Shown: positions 1 through 4,574 of the stretch, one piece after another
Layout of the letters: each line of letters starts with the position of its first letter
Numbering within the stretch: the stretch's first letter is position 1
NCBI GenBank assembly: GCA_044369995.1
Contig: JBILWG010000115.1
Span: 1-6,156, forward strand
Length of the DNA: 6,156 nucleotides
Source: F1-60-MAGs149 sp044369995
GTDB lineage: Bacteria > Actinomycetota > Thermoleophilia > Gaiellales > F1-60-MAGs149
Direction of reading: 5' to 3'
The notes under the pieces: generated by a model
What the model saw: only the letters and a program-made list of their open reading frames with translations
The model's database searches: none
Told to the model about the DNA's origin: nothing
Program-made: the position numbers and the translations under genes

Positions 1-1
1 C

Positions 2-115
2 GTTGGTGTCTGGCAGCACGGCCGGGGCCTCTGGTCGCATGGACGCCTGTGGTTACGCGACGCGCTCGCCCTCGCCCGGGCCAATCCGCAGCGTGGCGCG
101 TCGGAGTTCGGGTAG
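2..115 (+). CDS. 3' end of an unrecognised gene (partial)
   Basis: The second forward frame is open from the window edge for 37 codons and ends at TAG 113-115. The translated tail is tryptophan- and arginine-rich at first, then has a helix-like stretch (LWLRDALALARAN, residues 16-28) and ends GASEFG. By hand count, about four fifths of its codons end in G or C, which matches the surrounding genes, and the residue mix looks like protein. The first frame is also open through this stretch but reads as a less protein-like arginine/alanine-rich string. The fragment is too short to assign a family. The stop lies just upstream of tRNA-Met and overlaps the TAGCAT hexamer proposed as the tRNA promoter. 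I infer a gene running in from the left and cannot say what it does. Confidence 0.42.
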   Translation, partial: VGVWQHGRGLWSHGRLWLRDALALARANPQRGASEFG

Positions 116-118
116 CAT
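113..118 (+). promoter_or_regulatory. Possible -10 element of the tRNA-Met gene
   Basis: TAGCAT fits the actinobacterial TANNNT -10 pattern and lies 10 bases before the mature tRNA 5' end, a reasonable distance for a short pre-tRNA leader. No convincing -35 hexamer is visible 16-18 bases upstream. A six-base match of this looseness occurs often by chance, so this is suggestive only. Confidence 0.3.
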
Positions 119-128
119 CCTCGCGTGC

Positions 129-202
129 GGCGGCGTAGCTCAGTTGGTTAGAGCAGCGGAATCATAATCCGCGTGTCGTAGGTTCGAGTCCTACCGCCGC
201 TA
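129..202 (+). tRNA. tRNA-Met (CAT anticodon), elongator type
   Basis: A complete cloverleaf can be drawn. The acceptor stem GGCGGCG (129-135) pairs with CGCCGCT (195-201), ending in a G-U pair. The D stem is GCTC/GAGC (138-141 with 151-154). The anticodon stem GCGGA/TCCGC (156-160 with 168-172) holds the loop ATCATAA, with anticodon CAT at 163-165. The T stem GTAGG/CCTAC (178-182 with 190-194) holds the loop TTCGAGT. The discriminator is A202 and CCA is not encoded. The initiator hallmarks are absent: there is no C1-A72 mismatch and no run of three G-C pairs at the base of the anticodon stem. A CAT anticodon could also belong to tRNA-Ile2, which is modified to lysidine, but the body resembles actinobacterial elongator tRNA-Met as I remember it. 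Confidence 0.95.
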
Positions 203-204
203 CT

Positions 205-219
205 CCGGGCGTCGCCCGG
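205..219 (+). terminator. GC hairpin after tRNA-Met, possible terminator
   Basis: CCGGGC (205-210) and GCCCGG (214-219) form a perfect six-pair stem around the loop GTC, starting three bases after the tRNA discriminator. It merges into another self-complementary GC stretch (217-230). No T-run follows, so it is not a classical intrinsic terminator. It may terminate transcription or shape the tRNA 3' trailer. Confidence 0.35.
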
Positions 220-273
220 CGCCGGCGCCGAGCGGTGTCCCGAGGCGAGCTGCTCCGCTGGTCGCGGGCGGGG

Positions 274-279
274 TACGCT
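274..279 (+). promoter_or_regulatory. Candidate leaderless -10 for the secreted-protein gene
   Basis: TACGCT matches TANNNT and ends six bases before ATG 286, the spacing that puts the transcription start at or next to the A of ATG. No Shine-Dalgarno sequence lies between. The element supports 286 over the upstream GTG at 235 as the start. No -35 box is evident. Confidence 0.45.
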
Positions 280-285
280 GCGCGG

Positions 286-1152
286 ATGACTCGCTACCGC
301 ACCATCGTCTCCGCTGGGTTCGCCGCTATCGTCCTCGCAGCCGGCGCGCCGGCAGTTCGAGCCGTCGACACGGTGGTACCGAACAATCAAATCGTGCAGG
401 GGTTCCAATGCATCGGCATCCCGTGTGTCAACGGCGAAGTGTTCAGCGGGCCGACACTGATGAGCAAGTCCAACGACACGCCGGGTCTGCGCCTCTTCCA
501 ACCGGCCGGCGGCTACAACACGCAGACCTGGGATGTGAGCGGCAACGAGACGAACTTCTTCATTCGCGACTCGACCGTCAATCCCGTCCAACTGCCATTT
601 CGCATCCGGCCGGGCGCGCCCACCAGCAGCATCGACATTGGTGCCAACGGCGACGTGACGATGCGAGGCCTCATGCAGCAGGACGTGGCGGCGCTGAGCG
701 TGACCGGAGCCTTGAACGGCGCGGACGCCCTTGCCGCCTTGCGGGGGATTGAGGTCTCCCGCTACACGTCCGGCGGCGCGGTCCATGCCGCACCGCCTGG
801 AGCCGCTTTCCGTGACGCCTTCGGGGTCGGCGCGTCGAACGACTACCTCGCTCCCATGGATGTTGCCGCGATCGCACTGGCGAGCGTGAAGGCGCTCGAC
901 GCCCGCGTCAGCGAGATCTCGCTCACCCCTGGGGCCAAGGGCGACACGGGCGCGAAGGGCGACACGGGCGCTGCAGCCTCCTCGGCCACTGCGGCCACCG
1001 TGGCGCGGATCGCCGCGCTCGAGAAGGTCAATCGTCGTCTCACCCGCCTGCTCGCGACGCCGCAACGTCAGGTGGCCGTGCTGGAGAAGGAGAGCCGAAC
1101 AGCATCGCTGCGCGGCGGGGCGCCGCAGCGCAGGGCGAACGGCCGGCCGTGA
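286..1152 (+). CDS. Secreted S74-like protein with collagen-like repeat and coiled coil
   Basis: This is a 288-residue protein. Residues 1-26 form a Sec signal peptide: a basic start (TRYR), a hydrophobic core and a likely cut after AVRA. ATG 286 is chosen because the signal peptide then begins at residue 1; an in-frame GTG at 235 would bury it. The exported head (27-128) has a cysteine pair (C42, C47 in QCIGIPCVNGE), possibly a disulfide, and resembles the N-terminal part of bacterial proteins annotated as tail-fibre-domain or chaperone-of-endosialidase proteins. Residues 138-211 resemble the S74 intramolecular chaperone region (IEVSRY, DAFGVG), but the usual S-D-x-x-L-K entry motif is missing. 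Next come five G-X-X triplets (216-230) and an amphipathic coiled-coil-like tail (239-269). No membrane anchor or sortase motif is visible. A trimeric surface or extracellular fibre is a reasonable inference; the ligand is unknown. Codons look slightly less GC-biased than in the downstream genes. Confidence 0.8.
   Translation: MTRYRTIVSAGFAAIVLAAGAPAVRAVDTVVPNNQIVQGFQCIGIPCVNGEVFSGPTLMSKSNDTPGLRLFQPAGGYNTQTWDVSGNETNFFIRDSTVNPVQLPFRIRPGAPTSSIDIGANGDVTMRGLMQQDVAALSVTGALNGADALAALRGIEVSRYTSGGAVHAAPPGAAFRDAFGVGASNDYLAPMDVAAIALASVKALDARVSEISLTPGAKGDTGAKGDTGAAASSATAATVARIAALEKVNRRLTRLLATPQRQVAVLEKESRTASLRGGAPQRRANGRP
931..966 (+). repeat. Two 18-bp tandem units encoding collagen-like GAKGDT
   Basis: Bases 931-948 and 949-966 match at 16 of 18 positions, and each encodes Gly-Ala-Lys-Gly-Asp-Thr. 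The next bases continue with Gly-Ala-Ala. Such G-X-X blocks expand and contract by slippage and differ in copy number between strains. Lysine and threonine at these positions suit a bacterial collagen-like triple helix, although five triplets are too few to be stable alone. Confidence 0.85.
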
Positions 1153-1853
1153 ACCGCGTGGCATCCGCTCCCATCGTCCTGGTTCCCGGCTTCTGGCTCG
1201 GCGCGTGGGCGTGGGATGAGGTGGCCGGGCTGCTGCTTCACGACGGGCACGCGGTGACAGCGCTCACGCTGCCCGGGCTGGAGTCGGTCGAGGTCGATCG
1301 CAGTGCGGTGCGGCTGGTCGATCACGTCGACGCGATCTGCGCGGCGATCGAGGCGGCCGGCGCGCCGGTCGTCCTGGTTGTCCACAGCGGTGCGGGGGTA
1401 GCGGGTTACGCCGCCTCGGATCGCGTGCCCGAGCGCATCAAGCGCGTGGTCTATGTCGATTCGGCGCCGGGGACCGGTGCGCTCAACCCCGACTTCCTCG
1501 ACGACGAGCTGCCGTTTCGCACGCACGCCGAGCTGCGGCAGGAGAACCTCGAAGGACTCAGCAAGGAGCAGCTGCAGGAGTTCCGCCACCGAGCGGTGCC
1601 CCAGCCCGGTGCGACGCTGCGCGACGCGCCCGTGCTCGTCCACGCCGCACGCCTCGACGTCCCGTCGACGGTGATCTGCACCGGCTTCAAGGCCGAGCAG
1701 GTGCAGGCGGCGATCGGCGAGGGCTATCCGTGGCTCGCCGGTCTCGCCGAGTTGCACGACGTGACGTACGTCGATCTGCCGACGAGTCACTGGCCGATGT
1801 GGTCGAAGCCGCGCGAGCTCGCGGTGCTCCTCGCCGCGGCCGCAGCCGACTGA
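1149..1853 (+). CDS. Alpha/beta-fold hydrolase (esterase-like)
   Basis: This is a 234-residue cytoplasmic protein without a signal peptide. The N-terminal VLVPGFWLGAWAW (10-22) is the first strand and oxyanion-hole loop of a small alpha/beta hydrolase group common in actinobacteria. The nucleophile elbow is VVHSGAG (77-83), with S80 as predicted nucleophile. The glycine usually found two residues before the serine is valine here, which I recall as common in this group. H214 in SHWPMWSKP is the predicted catalytic histidine. The acidic member of the triad cannot be placed confidently. The substrate is unknown; the family includes esterases, lactonases and enzymes acting on small aromatic or signalling molecules. 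GTG 1149 overlaps the previous stop as GTGA, suggesting translational coupling to the secreted-protein gene; GTG 1158 is an alternative start. A hairpin follows the stop. Confidence 0.88.
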   Translation: MNRVASAPIVLVPGFWLGAWAWDEVAGLLLHDGHAVTALTLPGLESVEVDRSAVRLVDHVDAICAAIEAAGAPVVLVVHSGAGVAGYAASDRVPERIKRVVYVDSAPGTGALNPDFLDDELPFRTHAELRQENLEGLSKEQLQEFRHRAVPQPGATLRDAPVLVHAARLDVPSTVICTGFKAEQVQAAIGEGYPWLAGLAELHDVTYVDLPTSHWPMWSKPRELAVLLAAAAAD

Positions 1854-1862
1854 GCGGAGAAC

Positions 1863-1878
1863 CCGCAGACGACTGCGG
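1863..1878 (+). terminator. Hairpin after the hydrolase gene, possible terminator
   Basis: CCGCAG (1863-1868) pairs with CTGCGG (1873-1878) around the loop ACGA, nine bases after the hydrolase stop. There is no T-run. A competing pairing of CCCGCA (1862-1867) with TGCGGG (1883-1888) is also possible. It sits between two transcription units if the -10 at 1911 is real, which makes a termination role plausible. Confidence 0.35.
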
Positions 1879-1910
1879 ACGATGCGGGATCGGGGCGTGT
1901 CGCGGGGGAA

Positions 1911-1916
1911 TATCCT
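1911..1916 (+). promoter_or_regulatory. Candidate leaderless -10 for the membrane-protein gene
   Basis: TATCCT ends six bases before ATG 1923, the same geometry as the element at 274-279. A G-run at 1904-1908 lies upstream but is too far from the ATG to be a good ribosome-binding site. No clear -35 box is seen. Confidence 0.42.
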
Positions 1917-1922
1917 GACGCC

Positions 1923-2474
1923 ATGGGTGGCGCTGTCGAAGTCTCCGGTCGCGGTCTCGAAGGCGCCGCGAAGGCGCTCTGGATCGCCGCGCTGTCGTGG
2001 GCGATCCTCTTCTCCGTGCTGGCCGGGCTGTTCGCCGCCGGCTACGCGATGGACGATCCGGGCGGCCTCGCCGGGTTCGGGCTCGTGCTGCTGATCTTCG
2101 TGCCGATGCTGGTGGGCTCGCTGCTCGCCTGGCGCCTGCCCGGTGTCGCCTATCCGATCCTGCTCGTCGTCACCGCGCTCGCCGTGGTGTTCGGGATCTG
2201 GCAGCTGATCGATCCCGTCTCGCTCGTCGACATCGAGAACGAGTACGGCCCGATCAGCGCGATCGGCTCGTTCATCACGATGATCCCGCTCGCGCTCGTG
2301 TGGCGGATGCGCGCGTGGCCCGCGGTGCTGATGCTGCTCGTGATCGCCCTGACGGGACTTCTGCCCGAGCTGCGCACCGGCTTCCACATGGGCTCGTCGG
2401 CCGCCGCCGCCCTGCCGATGCTGCTCGAGGTGGCGCTGCTCGCGGGCGCCGCCGCGCTCGCACCGCGCCGCTGA
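1923..2474 (+). CDS. Six-helix integral membrane protein of unknown function
   Basis: This 183-residue protein does not resemble any family I recognise. Hydrophobic segments at about 19-41, 49-70, 75-97, 108-127, 131-147 and 159-180 suggest six transmembrane helices. Basic residues concentrate at the N terminus (R10, K17), in loops 2-3 (R71) and 4-5 (R128, R130) and at the C terminus (R182, R183). Acidic residues lie in loops 1-2 (DD) and 3-4 (D97, D103, E105, E107). By the positive-inside rule both ends should be cytoplasmic. There are no obvious catalytic or metal-binding motifs; two membrane-adjacent prolines (P73, P78) and E169 inside the last helix stand out. It stops 25 bases before folP, so a cofactor- or precursor-related role is possible but unsupported. 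The regular topology argues that the reading frame is real. Confidence 0.75.
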   Translation: MGGAVEVSGRGLEGAAKALWIAALSWAILFSVLAGLFAAGYAMDDPGGLAGFGLVLLIFVPMLVGSLLAWRLPGVAYPILLVVTALAVVFGIWQLIDPVSLVDIENEYGPISAIGSFITMIPLALVWRMRAWPAVLMLLVIALTGLLPELRTGFHMGSSAAAALPMLLEVALLAGAAALAPRR

Positions 2475-2485
2475 CCCGGTCGGCG

Positions 2486-2491
2486 TAGGCT
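2486..2491 (+). promoter_or_regulatory. Candidate -10 for the folP operon
   Basis: TAGGCT ends eight bases before ATG 2500, allowing a leaderless or nearly leaderless transcript. There is no Shine-Dalgarno sequence between hexamer and start. If real, the folate/CoA operon has its own promoter in the 25-base gap after the membrane-protein gene. No -35 box is visible. Confidence 0.38.
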
Positions 2492-2499
2492 TCCCGGCG

Positions 2500-3336
2500 A
2501 TGGACGCACTCGCCGCACGCATCCCCGGCCCCGCGCTGATGGGGATCGTCAACGTCACGCCCGACTCGTTCTCGGATGGCGGGCGATTCGACGAGCGTGA
2601 CGCCGCGATCAGTCACGGACTCGAGCTCGTCGCACAGGGCGCCGCGATCGTCGACGTCGGCGGCGAGTCGACACGGCCGGGTGCGGCAGCGGTCTCCGCG
2701 CAGGACGAGCTGCAGCGCGTCGTCGACGTCGTCGCGGGGATTCGCGCGGCCAGCGCGACGCCGATCTCGATCGACACGATGAAGAGCGCGGTCGCCGAGG
2801 CTGCGATCGCGGCCGGGGCGACGATGGTGAACGACATCACCGCCTGCACGTTCGATCCCCGCATCGTGGATGTCGTGCGCGATGCGCAGGTGGATGTGTG
2901 CGTGATGCACATGCAGGGCGAGCCACGCACGATGCAGGATGATCCGCGGTACGACGATGTCGTCCGCGAGGTCGGCGACTACCTGTGGGCGCGCGTCGAG
3001 GCGCTCGTGGCGGCGGGGATCGATCCGCGCCGCATCGCCGTGGACCCCGGGATCGGCTTCGGGAAGACCGTCGAGCACAACGTCGCGCTCCTAGCCGCCA
3101 CCTGCGAGCTGGGGGAGGCGACCGGCTGTCCGGTGCTGATCGGTGTGTCGCGCAAGCGCTTCCTCGGTGCGCTGCTCGATGATCTCGAGTGCGACCGCAC
3201 GATCGCGACGGTGGCGGCCGGCATGGCGGCGGTCGAGCGGGGCGCGTGGATGCTGCGCGTGCACGATGTCGCGCCGCATGCCGAGGCGCTCGCGGTGCTG
3301 CGTCCCGTGCGCGGATCTGCGACGGTGCGCCCGTGA
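2500..3336 (+). CDS. folP: Dihydropteroate synthase
   Basis: FolP condenses 6-hydroxymethyl-7,8-dihydropterin pyrophosphate with p-aminobenzoate to give dihydropteroate in the cytoplasm; it is the sulfonamide target. The 278-residue length is normal. All family motifs of the TIM barrel appear in order: MGIVNVTPDSFSDGG (14-28, with N18 the usual Mg/pyrophosphate ligand), DVGGESTRPGA (52-62, the sulfonamide-contacting loop), SIDT (90-93), VNDI (110-113), MHMQG (136-140), DPGIGFGKT (182-190), GVSRKRFLG (215-223) and RVHDV (253-257, with R253 and H255 in the pterin/phosphate site). I see no missing active-site residue. ATG 2500 places the first strand about 13 residues in, as expected. The stop overlaps the folB start (GTGA), so FolP and FolB are probably made in a coupled way. 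Confidence 0.98.
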   Translation: MDALAARIPGPALMGIVNVTPDSFSDGGRFDERDAAISHGLELVAQGAAIVDVGGESTRPGAAAVSAQDELQRVVDVVAGIRAASATPISIDTMKSAVAEAAIAAGATMVNDITACTFDPRIVDVVRDAQVDVCVMHMQGEPRTMQDDPRYDDVVREVGDYLWARVEALVAAGIDPRRIAVDPGIGFGKTVEHNVALLAATCELGEATGCPVLIGVSRKRFLGALLDDLECDRTIATVAAGMAAVERGAWMLRVHDVAPHAEALAVLRPVRGSATVRP

Positions 3337-3698
3337 CGCGGCAGCTCGGCATTCAGGTCCTCGGCATCGAGGTCTTCGCGTTCCACGGCGTGCTGCCGGA
3401 GGAACGTGCGCAAGGGCAGGATTTTCGCATCGACGTCGAGCTCGTACCGACCTCGGATCGCGCCTGCGATACGGACGCGCTCGGCGACGCCGTGGATTAC
3501 GGCGCCGTCACCGAGCGCGTCGTCGCCATCGCGACGGGTGAGCCGGTTGATCTGCTCGAGCACCTCGCCGATCTGATCGCCGTTGATCTGCTCGCGACGT
3601 TCCCGATCGAGCGGGTCACCGTGGCAGTGCACAAGCCGCACGCACCGATTGCGGCTCCGTTTGGCGATGTCGTCGTGACCGTCTCCCGCACGGCGTGA
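3333..3698 (+). CDS. folB: Dihydroneopterin aldolase
   Basis: FolB cleaves 7,8-dihydroneopterin to 6-hydroxymethyl-7,8-dihydropterin and glycolaldehyde, and often also epimerises its substrate. The 121-residue length is typical, and family members form octamers. The motif FAFHGVLPEERAQGQDF (15-31) holds the conserved E24. DYGAV (57-61) supplies Y58, LLEHLAD (74-80) supplies the pterin-anchoring E77, and VHKPHAPI (99-106) supplies the catalytic K101. These correspond to the Glu, Tyr and Lys described for characterised aldolases. The frame stays open upstream, but GTG 3333, overlapping the folP stop, gives the standard N terminus with the first strand at residues 6-15. The stop overlaps the folK GTG in the same way, placing FolB in the middle of a coupled three-gene folate block. 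Confidence 0.96.
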   Translation: MTRQLGIQVLGIEVFAFHGVLPEERAQGQDFRIDVELVPTSDRACDTDALGDAVDYGAVTERVVAIATGEPVDLLEHLADLIAVDLLATFPIERVTVAVHKPHAPIAAPFGDVVVTVSRTA

Positions 3699-4201
3699 AC
3701 CGGGCCGTCATCGGCATCGGCGGCAACGTCGGCGACGTCGCGCAGACGTTGCGCGCGGCGCTCGCCGAGCTCGACCGTGACGCGGCGACGCGGGTCGTCG
3801 TCGCCTCCTCGCTGTACCGGACGGCGCCGATCGGGGGCGTGGAGCAGGACGACTTCCTCAATGCGGCTGCGCTGCTGGAGACCACGCGCGGACCGAGCGA
3901 GCTCCTGCGGCTCCTGCTCGACATCGAGACCGCCCATGGTCGCACGCGCGAGGTGCACTGGGGGCCGCGGACGCTCGACCTCGATCTCCTCTGGTACGAG
4001 CGTGTGGTGGTCGCGGCGCCGGGTCTGATCGTCCCGCACCCGCGCCTGCACGAGCGTCGTTTCGCCCTGCAGCCGCTGGTCGAGGTCGCGCCCTTCGCGG
4101 CGGATGCTGAGGGCGTCCCGTACTCCGACCTGCTGGCACTGCTACCCGTCACCGGCGTCACCGTCGTCGGCGATCCGTCGCTCGTCTACGATCCGTCCTG
4201 A
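3695..4201 (+). CDS. folK: HPPK, 2-amino-4-hydroxy-6-hydroxymethyldihydropteridine pyrophosphokinase
   Basis: FolK transfers pyrophosphate from ATP to 6-hydroxymethyl-7,8-dihydropterin, producing the FolP substrate. Length is 168 residues, within the usual 150-180. Visible motifs are IGIGGNVGD (6-14, first strand), YRTAP (41-45), DFLNAA (53-58) and the signature GPRTLDLDLL (90-99), whose D95 and D97 bind the two magnesium ions. VPHPRLHERRFALQPLVEVAP (113-133, in two pieces VPHPRLHERRF and ALQPLVEVAP) forms the conserved C-terminal block. The residue two before the signature glycine is H88, where many HPPKs have arginine (RWGPRT). GTG 3695 overlaps the folB stop. A 28-base gap with a Shine-Dalgarno site separates it from the next gene. 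Confidence 0.97.
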   Translation: MNRAVIGIGGNVGDVAQTLRAALAELDRDAATRVVVASSLYRTAPIGGVEQDDFLNAAALLETTRGPSELLRLLLDIETAHGRTREVHWGPRTLDLDLLWYERVVVAAPGLIVPHPRLHERRFALQPLVEVAPFAADAEGVPYSDLLALLPVTGVTVVGDPSLVYDPS

Positions 4202-4217
4202 TCCGACGGGCATAGCC

Positions 4218-4223
4218 AGGGAG
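4218..4223 (+). promoter_or_regulatory. Shine-Dalgarno site of the DUF2469 gene
   Basis: AGGGAG stands six bases before GTG 4230. It is the clearest ribosome-binding site in the window and decides the start: the frame is open back to 4104, but the upstream part lies inside folK and does not resemble the family. Confidence 0.75.
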
Positions 4224-4229
4224 TCGAAC

Positions 4230-4571
4230 GTGTCGCATCTTGAGGACCTCGAGGAGTACGACGCCGAGCTCGAGCTCACGCTGAAGCGCGAGTACGCCAC
4301 GGTGTTCGGCCTGTTCCGGTACTGCATCCTCACGCAGGAGGCCACGTACCTCTGCAACAAGCTGGAGATGTCGATCGAGCATCAGCCGTCGTATCCGCTC
4401 TTCCATCTGAAGATGGAGGACGTGTGGGTGTGGGACAAGAATCGGCCGAGCCGCATCATCCCGCGCGCGGAGGTGCACACCACGCAGGATGTGACGGTCG
4501 AGGAGCTGAAGCCCGAAGACGACATCTTCACGACGCTGCCGCCGGACTTCACGCCGCCCAGCGAGGACTAG
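4230..4571 (+). CDS. DUF2469 family protein
   Basis: This 113-residue acidic soluble protein belongs to a small actinobacterial family of unknown function. The match rests on several blocks recalled from family members: LEEYDAELELTLKREY (7-22), VFGLFRYCI (25-33), YLCNKLEMSI (40-49), VWVWDKNRPSRI (65-76) and DVTVEEL (87-93), in the right order and spacing. Family proteins are usually about 100 residues. This one adds an acidic, proline-rich tail (94-113, ending PPDFTPPSED). C32 and C42 are not in the family sequence I remember. In Mycobacterium tuberculosis, from memory, the homologue lies near rnhB and lepB; here it sits between folK and coaX. The 28-base gap to folK and 3-base gap to coaX make co-transcription very likely. 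There are no membrane segments or catalytic motifs that I can name. Confidence 0.88.
   Translation: MSHLEDLEEYDAELELTLKREYATVFGLFRYCILTQEATYLCNKLEMSIEHQPSYPLFHLKMEDVWVWDKNRPSRIIPRAEVHTTQDVTVEELKPEDDIFTTLPPDFTPPSED
4563..4567 (+). promoter_or_regulatory. Shine-Dalgarno-like site for coaX
   Basis: GAGGA lies within the last codons of the DUF2469 gene, seven bases before GTG 4575, and supports that start for coaX. Confidence 0.5.
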
Positions 4572-4574
4572 CTC

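Noticed and set aside
129..202. tRNA gene as an integration site for a mobile island carrying the genes to its right
   Set aside because: No integrase is present and I saw no second copy of the tRNA 3' end in the window that could serve as an attachment repeat.
129..202. Initiator tRNA-fMet or tRNA-Ile2 reading of the CAT anticodon
   Set aside because: Position 1-72 is a G-U pair and the anticodon stem lacks the three consecutive G-C pairs of initiators. The body looks like elongator Met more than Ile2, though Ile2 cannot be fully excluded by eye.
235..285. GTG at 235 as start of the secreted-protein gene
   Set aside because: It would place 17 charged residues before an otherwise perfect signal peptide. 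ATG 286 has the -10-like hexamer at the right distance.
148..1164. Minus-strand open frame ending in GGRTRTYDTRIMIPLL over tRNA-Met
   Set aside because: The C-terminal string is the reverse complement of the tRNA, a well-known false ORF; the rest is the antisense shadow of the secreted-protein gene.
2475..2499. Riboswitch upstream of the folate operon
   Set aside because: The gap is only 25 bases, far too short for a tetrahydrofolate riboswitch or other known aptamer.
1068..2558. Long open frame on the minus strand (about 496 codons) across the hydrolase and membrane-protein genes
   Set aside because: The translation is a low-complexity string of R, D, H, G and E, typical of the antisense frame of GC-rich genes, and it covers two well-supported + strand genes.
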